From: Candidatus Muproteobacteria bacterium
GTDB lineage: Bacteria; Pseudomonadota; Gammaproteobacteria; Acidiferrobacterales; Sulfurifustaceae
NCBI GenBank assembly: GCA_027449605.1
Contig: DAIDLH010000089.1
Coordinates: forward strand, 1-64,000
Reading direction: 5' to 3'
DNA length: 64,000 nt
Shown one piece after another: positions 54,043 to 62,439 of the stretch; position 1 is the stretch's first letter, and each line of letters opens with the position of its first letter. Position numbers and translations under genes: made by a program. Below the pieces are notes generated by a model. It was not told the origin of the DNA, did not search any database, and saw only the letters and a list, made by a program, of their open reading frames with translations.

Positions 54043-56019
54043 ATGACGACTTTCAAGGCTGTGGGACGCGCGATATTTTTTCTGCCCATCATTATCAGTT
54101 TTTTCTTGATGACAGCCTGCGGCGGTGGAGGAGACACGGGCTCAACCACTACCACCAGCACCAATTCCAGCACCGGCACAAATACCGGCACGGGCACCGG
54201 TACCGGGACCGGCACGAGCGGTACGTATACCTTGAGCATTATGTCTTCCGGCTCCGGCACCGTCACCTCCGCTCCGGGCGGCATCAACTGCGGCAACACT
54301 TGCAGCGCCGGTTACACGAGCGGCACGAGCGTGACCCTTACCGCTACCGCCGCTGCCGGCTATACCTTCTCCGGCTGGAGCGGAGCATGCACGGGAACAG
54401 CGTCAACCTGCTCGGTATCGATGAGTGTGAACCGCAGTGTCGGCGCCACCTTCGCGATGACAGGCGCGGCGGCGGGTGCGCCGGTGATCGCCTTCTCCGA
54501 CCTCGACAGCGGTCCCAATACGGGAGGCCAGAACAACAACGGCGTGTTCGTTACCATCTGGGGCAACAACTTCGGCGCCACGCGCGGCAGCGGTTTCGTC
54601 ACCGTCGGCGGCGGTCAGGTCAACAACTACCCGCTGTGGTCGAACAACAAGATCATCTTCCAGCTGGGCGCGGCTGTGGCCAGCGGTAACGTCAACATCG
54701 TCGTCACCGCCGCCAACGCACAATCATCCAACGGCCTGCCCTTCACCGTTCGGGCGGGCAGCATTTATTTTGTAACTCCCAACGGCACCGGCAATGGCGA
54801 TTTCGCGACGCCCATGTCACCGACCGCCGCGTACGCCGCCATGGGTCCCGGAAAGACCTTTTATTTCCGCGCCGGCACCTATTCGGGAGGCTACGGCGAT
54901 GGCGGGGTCTACGGCGATCGAAATTATTCTCTCGGGCAGGCCAAAGGCGGCACCGCCGGCAACCCGCTGGCTCTCGTCGGATATCCCAACGAAGTAGCGC
55001 AGTTCGTCTCGCCGCTGGCGACCGACCGGGAAAACATTTCGTTCGCGGACAACAGCGGCCAACCGGCCAGCTACGTCACGGTCGCCAACCTGACCCTCGT
55101 CGGCGGCGCGGCCTGCATCAGCGACGGCGGGTGGTATCTCACGCCGAAGTCGGGCGGCACCAACAACCGCATCGTCGGCAACATCATGTCGGCGCGCTAC
55201 GGCGGCAGCAACACGATGACCGGCATGCTCCTCATCCAGAACGATCACTGGCGCGTGTACGGGAACGAATTCAAGGATACGGGCACCGGCGCTCCGATCA
55301 ACAACAACCACGGCATCTACAACCAGGCCGCGGCGAGCGATACCGAGATCGCCTGGAACTATTTCCACGACTTGCGCATGGGACACGTGATCCAGGTGCA
55401 CACCGATCCCTACTACGTGTACACCAACGTGCGTATCCACGACAACGTGCTCACCCAGGGCGCCAACGGCGATTCCCGCGGCATCAACGTGGGCAACGCG
55501 CTTGCCGGCACTTACGGCTCGATTTACAACAATATCCTTTACAACCTGGGCCAGAATTTCAGCGGCATCATGCTGTATTCCGGGGACTGGAAGGTCTACA
55601 ACAACACGCTGTACAACGTGTATGCGACCGGCGGCATCATCTCGCTCAGCAACCTTCCGCGGCAACTGGGCGGAGCGCCGGCCAACTGGAGCCCGCCGAC
55701 CGCGGACATCAGGAACAACATCATCTACTCCGACGGCCAGTCGGTCTACATCGGCGCCGAAAGCGGCGCTTCCCTGTTGCAGACAACCCTGTCGAACAAC
55801 ATTTACTACAACTTCGGAGCCGCGCCAGTCCAGGACATCACGGCAATCACCGGCAATCCGTTGTTTGTAAACGCCGCGGCCGGGAACTTCCATCTGCAGA
55901 GTGGCAGTCCCGCCATCAACACCGGCAATACCGGCGTTGGCACGGTGGTAAGCATGGATCACGACGGGGTCAACCGCCCGCAAGGCGGCGGTTATGACGT
56001 GGGGGCGTACGAGCAGTAG
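54043..56019 (+). CDS. Exported lipoprotein: InlB-like repeat, TIG domain and parallel beta-helix
   Basis: A 658-residue surface protein of unknown role. A lipobox (MTAC, Cys 26) ends the signal, followed by a Thr/Gly linker (about 34-60, TGTGTGTGTG), a bacterial InlB-type repeat (SGSGTVTSAPGG ... GYTFSGWSGAC), a TIG/IPT-like domain (FSDLDSGPNTGGQNNNGVFV) and a long right-handed beta-helix domain (about 240-650) with recurring N-N and G-N turns. It shares conserved blocks with the next gene: MGHVIQVHTD, DSRGINVG and SGDWKVYNNTLYN. It ends DVGAYEQ. It could bind or cleave the polysaccharide. I chose the ATG at 54043 because the lipobox follows at the right distance. Confidence 0.8.
   Translation: MTTFKAVGRAIFFLPIIISFFLMTACGGGGDTGSTTTTSTNSSTGTNTGTGTGTGTGTSGTYTLSIMSSGSGTVTSAPGGINCGNTCSAGYTSGTSVTLTATAAAGYTFSGWSGACTGTASTCSVSMSVNRSVGATFAMTGAAAGAPVIAFSDLDSGPNTGGQNNNGVFVTIWGNNFGATRGSGFVTVGGGQVNNYPLWSNNKIIFQLGAAVASGNVNIVVTAANAQSSNGLPFTVRAGSIYFVTPNGTGNGDFATPMSPTAAYAAMGPGKTFYFRAGTYSGGYGDGGVYGDRNYSLGQAKGGTAGNPLALVGYPNEVAQFVSPLATDRENISFADNSGQPASYVTVANLTLVGGAACISDGGWYLTPKSGGTNNRIVGNIMSARYGGSNTMTGMLLIQNDHWRVYGNEFKDTGTGAPINNNHGIYNQAAASDTEIAWNYFHDLRMGHVIQVHTDPYYVYTNVRIHDNVLTQGANGDSRGINVGNALAGTYGSIYNNILYNLGQNFSGIMLYSGDWKVYNNTLYNVYATGGIISLSNLPRQLGGAPANWSPPTADIRNNIIYSDGQSVYIGAESGASLLQTTLSNNIYYNFGAAPVQDITAITGNPLFVNAAAGNFHLQSGSPAINTGNTGVGTVVSMDHDGVNRPQGGGYDVGAYEQ
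54168..54222 (+). repeat. Short tandem ACCGGCACGGGC-type repeat encoding the Thr-Gly linker
   Basis: Degenerate six-base units (ACCGGC, ACGGGC, ACCGGT, ACCGGG) run through this stretch and encode TGTGTGTGTG. Simple in-frame repeats of this kind can change length by slippage without breaking the frame. Confidence 0.6.
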
Positions 56020-56090
56020 TATTTCTGCTTGCCGTTGTAATCAAGCCACTTACGACCGGACTCCTCGCTTTTCTCCGGCGCATCGACAAA

Positions 56091-56123
56091 ACCCGCGGTC
56101 TTCCGGACCGCGGGTCTTTTTTT
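56091..56123 (+). terminator. Rho-independent terminator after the beta-helix lipoprotein gene
   Basis: ACCCGCGGTC and GACCGCGGGT form a ten-base stem with a five-base loop (TTCCG), followed by CTTTTTTT. It lies 72 bases after the stop codon and separates this gene from the next, which is therefore transcribed on its own or by read-through. Confidence 0.88.
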
Positions 56124-56253
56124 GCCACGATACAAAATTTCATGACGCCCCGAAGATGGGCGTCAGGAGCGCCGCCATGAAAAACATGCGCTGACAGCTT
56201 CGACAATGCGTTGTTATACTGCGACATCGCCCCAAACCAACAAGCAAAACACC

Positions 56254-57864
56254 ATGACCCTTTTCTCCCCGACACGCCTGTTACGCCTCGTTTGTCTTGT
56301 GCTCGCGCTGCTGGCCAGCCCCGGGCTCGCATGGTCGGCCATGCCGCCGGTGATTTTTTATTCCGACCTGGACAGCGGACCCAACAGCGGCGGCCAGGAT
56401 GACAATGGTGTATATGTCACGGTGCGGGGAAAGAACTTCGGTGCGACGCCGGGTACGGTCACCATAGGCGGTGGGCGCGCCAAGAACTATTTAACATGGA
56501 ATGACACAAAGCTCATCTTCCAGTTGGGTCCCGAAGCCAAAACCGGCGACATCGTCGTCACGACGGCGGACAATCAGCCGTCCAACTCCATTCCGTTCAC
56601 CGTCAGGCCCGGCAGAATCTTCTTCGTTTCCGCCAAGCACTCGAGTCGCGGATCCGGAACCCATGATAACCCGTGGCGCTCGCCGGGATCCTTCTACGGC
56701 AAGATGCGGCCCGGCGACACGGTTTATATCCGGGAAGGCGTTTATTCCGAGCAATACTCGGAGACCAATTGGGGTTCATATAACTTCACGCTCGGCCGCG
56801 CGGCCGGCGGCGCTCCCGACAAACCCATCGCCTTCGTCGGCTATCCCGGCGAGACCGCGGGTTTCAAGGCGCCGTCCCGCTCTTACGGCAATTTCACCTT
56901 CGCCGACAGCACCGAGACCCGGGCCGATTACATGACCATCGCCAACCTCACGTTTCAGGGCGCCGATTTCTGCATCGGCGGAGGCGGCTTCTGGCAGAGG
57001 GAAAAAGGCGGCGCCGCGCATATCCGGATCGTCGGCAATCGGCTGTCGGCAAAATACGACGGCAACACCATGACGGGGCTGATTTCGGTGATGGGCGATT
57101 CATGGCGGATTTTCGGCAATGAATTCGCCGACACCGGCACCACGCCGCCGATCAACAACAACCATGCGCTTTATATCATGACCGGCGCCAGCGACATCGA
57201 CGTCGGCTGGAACCGGTTCAGCAACCTGCGCATGGGGCACGTGATCCAGGTGCACACGGACATCCCCTATCGCTACCAGGATATCCGCATTCACGACAAC
57301 GTCATCACCGCCGCGAGCGTCAACGACTCCCGCGGCATCAACGTCGGGCGCGCGCTTCCGGGGACCTTCGGGGCGATTTACAACAACGTGCTGTACAACA
57401 TCGGCCAGAATTTCAGCGCCATCGCCATCTATTCCGGTGATTGGAAGGTGTACAACAACACGCTTTACAACATCCGGGCGACCGACGGCATGATCTGGAT
57501 AAGCGGCCAGGCGGGCCAGACGCCGACCGCCAGGATCGTCAACAACATACTCTACTCGGACGGCCAATCGCCCTATGTCACCACTCTGCATGGAGCGAAG
57601 TCCGGTCAATTGACGCAGTCGAACAACCTCTACCTCGGTTATTCCAGGCCGGACGCGCCCGAGACAAAGAATGGAACGAAGGCGAATCTGCTGTTTCAGG
57701 ATCCGGCGGCGGGCGACTTCCACCTGCGACCCGGCAGTCCGGCGATCGATGAAGGGTCGGAAACGGTTGCGCCGGTCGTCACCCGCGATCACGATGGAAC
57801 GCCGCGCCCCCAAGGCAAGCGTTTTGACGTCGGCGCATTCGAGGCCGTGGCGCCTGCGCGTTAA
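56254..57864 (+). CDS. Secreted TIG plus parallel beta-helix protein, paralogue of 54043-56019
   Basis: A 536-residue exported protein. An ordinary signal peptide (LLRLVCLVLALLASPGLAWSA) replaces the lipobox and Thr-Gly linker of its neighbour. It keeps the TIG-like part (FYSDLDSGPNSGGQDDNGVY, FGATPGTVTIGGGR) and the beta-helix with RMGHVIQVHTD, NDSRGINVG and SGDWKVYNNTLYN, all conserved with the lipoprotein. The end FDVGAFEAVAPAR is similar too. The InlB-type repeat is missing. So it is a soluble or cleaved form next to an anchored form. The start at 56254 is the ATG before the signal; a frame opens at 56206. It ends 19 bases from the convergent NadE-like gene. Confidence 0.8.
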   Translation: MTLFSPTRLLRLVCLVLALLASPGLAWSAMPPVIFYSDLDSGPNSGGQDDNGVYVTVRGKNFGATPGTVTIGGGRAKNYLTWNDTKLIFQLGPEAKTGDIVVTTADNQPSNSIPFTVRPGRIFFVSAKHSSRGSGTHDNPWRSPGSFYGKMRPGDTVYIREGVYSEQYSETNWGSYNFTLGRAAGGAPDKPIAFVGYPGETAGFKAPSRSYGNFTFADSTETRADYMTIANLTFQGADFCIGGGGFWQREKGGAAHIRIVGNRLSAKYDGNTMTGLISVMGDSWRIFGNEFADTGTTPPINNNHALYIMTGASDIDVGWNRFSNLRMGHVIQVHTDIPYRYQDIRIHDNVITAASVNDSRGINVGRALPGTFGAIYNNVLYNIGQNFSAIAIYSGDWKVYNNTLYNIRATDGMIWISGQAGQTPTARIVNNILYSDGQSPYVTTLHGAKSGQLTQSNNLYLGYSRPDAPETKNGTKANLLFQDPAAGDFHLRPGSPAIDEGSETVAPVVTRDHDGTPRPQGKRFDVGAFEAVAPAR

Positions 57865-57883
57865 GCGCCGGCCCGACAAAAAA

Positions 57884-58900
57884 TCAGCCGCCCAGCTCCG
57901 ACACGGCCTCCACCAGAACCGGCTTGGCGTGCAAAAACGCCGTGGTGCGCCGCTTGGTTTCTATGTCGCGATAAATAAAAGCGGCCTGTTCGCTCGACAC
58001 GCCGAGACAATTCGCGAGTTCTTCCGCGGACCGGGCGTGATTATGCGCCCAAAGCGACAGGTCCATCTTTTCGTACGGCAGGGCAAAATAAAATTCGTCC
58101 TGGCCTTGCGGCAAGCTGTAGGTATCCGTCGTGGGTTTCGATTTGCATATCGCATCCGGCAATCCCAGATGGCGCGCCATGGCATACACCTGGGTCTTGT
58201 ACAGGTGGGCGATCGGCTTCACGTCGGCCGATCCGTCCCCGTTTTTGACGAAAAAACCCTGGTCGTACTCGAGCCGGTTCGGCGTGCCGACCACGGAATA
58301 GTGCAGCCGGTCGGCGTGGAAATACTCGATCGTCTTGCGTATGCGCTGCTTGTAATTGGTCGCGGCGACGATCTGGAGATACTGCTTGTGGTCCAGTCGC
58401 TTTTCGTGGCGGGCGCCGTCCGGCGCCTGGACAACGAGCTTGAAGTAGTTGAACCGGCCATCGACGCCGCCGCCGATGACGATCTTGTTTTTCCAGTCTT
58501 TCTGATAGTCCGGGAACACGGTTTTGATGGCTTCGTCGCGCCAGCGGTAACAACCGATCGCCTCCAGCGTCGGGGCGATGTCCTGTTTGAGGTATTCGAT
58601 TTTCAGGTGCTCGGCGAGCAGCCGTCCCAGATCCTCGCTGGCCGAGGAGGAGTCTTTTTCCGGAAGCAGCAGTCCGAAAACCCTGCCCGGGCCCAATGCC
58701 CGCACCGAAAGCGCCGCGCACACGGAGCTGTCTATACCGCCGGAAATCGCCACGACCACGCCACGCCGATGCTGCTCTTTGACGACGATCTCGACCAGAC
58801 GCCGGCAGACATGGTCGGTCACGGCCACTGGATCGATATCCAAAACACCCGATGTCAATTTAGCTGCTGCCACACGCTTCTCCCGCTCGTTATCGAGCAT
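57884..58900 (-). CDS. NAD-synthase-like ATP pyrophosphatase (amidotransferase domain absent)
   Basis: A 338-residue N-type ATP-PPase of the NadE family, lacking the nitrilase-like glutaminase domain. The P-loop is VVVAISGGIDSSVCAALS; the second signature is VVGTPNRLEYDQGFFVKNGDGS followed by HLYKTQVYAMARHLGLP, and KSKPTTDTYSLPQGQDEFYF completes it. In known NadE, ammonia reacts with an adenylated substrate. Here, at the end of an acyl-ligase/ACP operon, it may amidate a different carboxylate; that is inference. Start ATG at 58900, 3 bases after the ACP stop. Confidence 0.8.
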   Translation of the reverse strand: MLDNEREKRVAAAKLTSGVLDIDPVAVTDHVCRRLVEIVVKEQHRRGVVVAISGGIDSSVCAALSVRALGPGRVFGLLLPEKDSSSASEDLGRLLAEHLKIEYLKQDIAPTLEAIGCYRWRDEAIKTVFPDYQKDWKNKIVIGGGVDGRFNYFKLVVQAPDGARHEKRLDHKQYLQIVAATNYKQRIRKTIEYFHADRLHYSVVGTPNRLEYDQGFFVKNGDGSADVKPIAHLYKTQVYAMARHLGLPDAICKSKPTTDTYSLPQGQDEFYFALPYEKMDLSLWAHNHARSAEELANCLGVSSEQAAFIYRDIETKRRTTAFLHAKPVLVEAVSELGG

Positions 58901-58903
58901 CAA

Positions 58904-59161
58904 TTATCCCGCCGACGCCAGTTTCCCGCGCACATACTTCTCGATCTTTTCCAGGCTGTCGAGATTGTCGGGAACCATCTCGGCGTCCTCGACGCGGAAC
59001 TTGTACGTCTCCTGTATGAAGGACACGAGTTCCAACACACCGGTGGAGTCGATGATGCCTTTTTCGATGAACGAAACGCTGTCCGTGATTTTCTCCGGTT
59101 CGCCGCCCATCAAAAAGTTATCGAGGATGTATTGTTTGACCTGTATTTTAATGTCACTCAT
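58904..59161 (-). CDS. Acyl carrier protein
   Basis: An 85-residue carrier protein. The phosphopantetheine site is the Ser in GIIDSTGVLELVSFIQ, a D-S-x pattern as in ACPs and peptidyl carriers, and the sequence is acidic and helical. The start is the ATG at 59161, with GGGAG six bases upstream. It sits between two AMP-forming ligases and the NadE-like gene in one co-oriented group. The carrier may hold an activated acyl or hydroxy-acyl group. Confidence 0.9.
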   Translation of the reverse strand: MSDIKIQVKQYILDNFLMGGEPEKITDSVSFIEKGIIDSTGVLELVSFIQETYKFRVEDAEMVPDNLDSLEKIEKYVRGKLASAG

Positions 59162-59238
59162 GCATGCTCCCACCTGTCAATTTCTGTTGTTTCTCTTTCA
59201 ATATTTCCGGCAACGAATCGATTATAGACGGTTTTCCG

Positions 59239-60765
59239 TCAGTTCTTTGCCGCCAGGAGAAACCGCCTCACCTTCCCCGAGGCGGTGCGCGGCAGGCTGG
59301 CATTGAACTCGATATGCCTGGGCATCTTGTAGGCCGGCAACCGGCGCAGGCAGTGCGCCTTGATGTCCATCTCGGAAAGATCGGCCCCCGGCCCGGGAAC
59401 GACGACGGCCTTGATCGTCTGGCCCAGAATCTCGTCATCCACGCCGACCACCGCCACCTCGCTGACGCCCGCGATTTCCGCGATGGCTTCCTCGATGTCG
59501 GCCGGGTTGATGCGGTGACCGCCGCTCTTGATGATGTCGCTCTCCCGGCCCTGGATAAAAATATATCCGTCCTCGTCCATGTAGGCGATATCGCCGGTCT
59601 TGAGCCAGCCGTTCCTGATCACCTCGCCCGTCGCCGCGGGATCGTTCCAGTAGCCGGCCATGATATTCGGCCCGGCAGCATGGATTTCGCCGACGGTTCC
59701 CCGCGGCACCGGGTTGCCCCATTCGTCGCGGATCTCCAGCCGCACGTTCGGGATCGCCATCCCTGCGGAGCCGAGTTTTTGTTCGAGTTTTTCGGGCGGC
59801 AAATAGGCCAGTCGCGCGGTCGCTTCGGTCTGTCCGTACATGACGAAAAATCGTACGTGCGGCGCCTCCGCCTTCAATTTTTTGATGTGCGTCGGCGTCA
59901 TCGCGCCCCCTGCCTGGGTCATATACCGGAGGCGGCGCAGATCGTAGTTATTAAGCTGGACACGACTCAGGATAAGCGCGTACGTGGAAGGCACGCCGGA
60001 AAATCCCGTAATGCGCTCGGATTGCATCCTGGCGATCACGTTATGCACGTAAACCAGGCTGTTTTCCAATACCAGCGCGCCGCCGACCGCGAGATGCGTG
60101 TGCAGAATCGAAGCGCCGTAAGAATAGTAAAAGGGCAGCACGTTCAGGCAGCGGTCGTCTGACGCAAGCCCGAGATAGGAAAGAATCGACTCGACATTGC
60201 TCGCGAGGTTGCCGTGGCTGAGCGTCACTCCCTTCGGCCGCCCCGTGGTGCCCGACGTATAAATGATCGCCGCCAACTGGTCGGGGTCGGGGGCGCTGAA
60301 TGGAACCTCGCGGCCATCCACGGCAGCCATGACGGCGTCCCAACGGCTGGCGCCCTTGATCATGGATTCGGCGCCGCCCACGCAGATCAACTGCAATTTC
60401 GGATCGACGGCGTTCATCACCTCGCTAAGTTCCGGATGCCGGACATCGGCGATGAGCCAGCGGGCCTCGCAGTGTCTCAGCCAGTTGACCAGGTCTCTGG
60501 CTTTCGCCGCGGTATTCAGCCCCACGGCGATCCCGCCTCCCAGCAGCGTGCCGTAGTAGGCCGCGATGTACTCGGGTGAATTCTCCAGAAGGATGGCGAC
60601 ACGGTCTTCGCGCCGGAGTCCCCGGGTTTTCATGAACTCGCCCAGGGCACAAACGTCGTGCCACAGCTGGCCGTAGGTCACTCTTCTGTCGCGATGAACA
60701 ACCGCCTCGGCGTCGGAATGCCGTTCGACGCTGCGTCGCAGATTATCGATCAGGGAATGAGACAT
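59239..60765 (-). CDS. AMP-forming acyl ligase (ANL superfamily)
   Basis: A 508-residue adenylating enzyme. The P-loop-like AIIYTSGTTGRPKGVTLSHGN is near residue 165, with GQTEATARLAYLPP and the hinge DGYIFIQGRESDIIKSGGHR. The C-terminal catalytic Lys region is RTASGKVRRF. It may activate a carboxylic acid and load it on the adjacent ACP (78 bases downstream). Substrate unknown. Confidence 0.88.
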   Translation of the reverse strand: MSHSLIDNLRRSVERHSDAEAVVHRDRRVTYGQLWHDVCALGEFMKTRGLRREDRVAILLENSPEYIAAYYGTLLGGGIAVGLNTAAKARDLVNWLRHCEARWLIADVRHPELSEVMNAVDPKLQLICVGGAESMIKGASRWDAVMAAVDGREVPFSAPDPDQLAAIIYTSGTTGRPKGVTLSHGNLASNVESILSYLGLASDDRCLNVLPFYYSYGASILHTHLAVGGALVLENSLVYVHNVIARMQSERITGFSGVPSTYALILSRVQLNNYDLRRLRYMTQAGGAMTPTHIKKLKAEAPHVRFFVMYGQTEATARLAYLPPEKLEQKLGSAGMAIPNVRLEIRDEWGNPVPRGTVGEIHAAGPNIMAGYWNDPAATGEVIRNGWLKTGDIAYMDEDGYIFIQGRESDIIKSGGHRINPADIEEAIAEIAGVSEVAVVGVDDEILGQTIKAVVVPGPGADLSEMDIKAHCLRRLPAYKMPRHIEFNASLPRTASGKVRRFLLAAKN

Positions 60766-60821
60766 GAGTCAGCGATTCCCGGACCGGCCGCGAGGCAACG
60801 AAGAAACGAGAAGCGCGCTGA

Positions 60822-62438
60822 CTAACATAGAACGCCGGTGGCCGCCCATATGGAAAACAGATCGGTGATCTCGAAACACGTTTCAAGCGCGACGAAATCG
60901 AAAGCCACGTGGCACAAACTGCTCTTGCTGATTTTTCCGGTATTGGTTTTCGGCAGGGCCTGGATGAACACCACGTGTTTCGGCGCCATGAAATTTTCGA
61001 GGTGCGCGAGACAATGCCGGATGACGTCCTTCTCGGTGTAGTGATATCCCGGTTTCTGCACCACGTACGCCTTGACCGCCTGCCCCAGCACCGGATCCGG
61101 CACGCCGACCACGGCGCACTCCTGTACTCCCTCCAGGCTGTCGATCACGTTTTCCACTTCCCGCGGGCTCACCTTCTCGCCGCGGCTCTTGATGATGTCG
61201 TCCATGCGGCCGACGAAATACAAATAACCCTCCTCGTCGGTACGAAAAATATCCCCGGAGTACAGGATATTCTCACCGGGATAGGGACCCGGTTTCAGGC
61301 ATTTGGCGGTTTCTTCGGGTTTCCCCCAATATCCCCGCATGACGTGGCTGCCGCGGATCACCAGCTGGCCGGTCTGCCCGTGCGGCAGGCGTTTGCCTTC
61401 CTCGTCGATCAGATACACCTCCTGATTGGGCATGCCGCGTCCCACGCTCAAGGGCCGGATATCGAGCTGCTCCGGAGGCAGGTAGGTGACGCGCTTGCAT
61501 TCCGTCAGGCCATACATGGAAAACAGCCGTGCCTGGGGAAACAGGCGACGGATGTCGCGAATCTGTTTTTCCGTCAGGGCGGCGGCGGTGTTGGTGATCA
61601 GGCGCAGCGACCGGAGGTCATAGCGGGAAAGATCCAGATTCGACAAAAGCGCGAACATCGTCGGCACACCCGGAAACACGGTCACCTTTTCCCTCGCCAT
61701 CAGCTCCAGGACCTGCACCGGGAAAACGAAAGACCGCTCCAAAACGACGCAGGCGCCCAGCATGAAGCCCATCAGGATCTGATACAGGCCGTAGTCGAAC
61801 GCCATCGGCATCGCGCACAGGATGATGTCATCCTCGCGAAGTTCGAGATAGGAGGAAACCGAATCCTGGGCCGTGAGCATGTTTCGATGGCTCAACATGA
61901 TGCCCTTGGGTTCGCCGGTCGACCCGGAAGTGTAGATGATGGCCGCCAGGTCCTGGTCGATCGTCTTCGGATGATCGGCCGGGTTTCCGTCGCGAGCCAG
62001 CGCCTCGTCCCAGGAAATACCGATGGGAGATTCCCCGGTCAGGATGCAGGTCTGAATGCTCGATCCCGACCCCAGAACGGGCTCAAAGGTCTCCCGCAGA
62101 TGGGCGTGGCTGATGAGAGCGCTGGGCTGGGTCTCCTTGACGATATACGCGAACTTATCCTGCTTGGTGAGCGGATTGATCGGAATGAAAACCGCCCCGA
62201 CCGCGAGCGTGGCATAGATTGCCGTTACCGCTTCGGGCGAGTTGTCGAGGAACAGCGCGACCCGGTCGCCACGCTGTACCCCGCGATGCTGCAGGAACGA
62301 GGCAAGCCGCCGGACATCGCGCGCGAGCTGTTCGTAGGTGCAGCGTCCTTCCTTGCAGACGAGCGCGACTCGATCCGGCGAACGCCGCACGGTATGTTCG
62401 AACGTATGATGCAGCAAGCTTGGACGCGACCGAAGCAT
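60822..62438 (-). CDS. AMP-forming acyl ligase (exosortase-A-locus-like)
   Basis: A 538-residue ANL enzyme. AIIYTSGSTGEPKGIMLSHRN, YGLTECKRVTYLPP, the hinge GRMDDIIKSRGEKVSPREVE and LPKTNTGKISK are visible. The N-terminus (LLHHTFEHTVRRSPDRVALV) and IPINPLTKQDKFAYIV recall acyl ligases recorded near exosortase A. It differs from the ligase at 59239, so two acids or two steps are likely. Start ATG at 62438, directly after the upstream stop codon. Confidence 0.86.
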   Translation of the reverse strand: MLRSRPSLLHHTFEHTVRRSPDRVALVCKEGRCTYEQLARDVRRLASFLQHRGVQRGDRVALFLDNSPEAVTAIYATLAVGAVFIPINPLTKQDKFAYIVKETQPSALISHAHLRETFEPVLGSGSSIQTCILTGESPIGISWDEALARDGNPADHPKTIDQDLAAIIYTSGSTGEPKGIMLSHRNMLTAQDSVSSYLELREDDIILCAMPMAFDYGLYQILMGFMLGACVVLERSFVFPVQVLELMAREKVTVFPGVPTMFALLSNLDLSRYDLRSLRLITNTAAALTEKQIRDIRRLFPQARLFSMYGLTECKRVTYLPPEQLDIRPLSVGRGMPNQEVYLIDEEGKRLPHGQTGQLVIRGSHVMRGYWGKPEETAKCLKPGPYPGENILYSGDIFRTDEEGYLYFVGRMDDIIKSRGEKVSPREVENVIDSLEGVQECAVVGVPDPVLGQAVKAYVVQKPGYHYTEKDVIRHCLAHLENFMAPKHVVFIQALPKTNTGKISKSSLCHVAFDFVALETCFEITDLFSIWAATGVLC

Positions 62439-62439
62439 G

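Noticed and set aside
54043-57864. PEP-CTERM sorting signal on the beta-helix proteins
   Set aside because: Neither C-terminus (DVGAYEQ, AVAPAR) has the PEP motif, membrane segment and basic tail.
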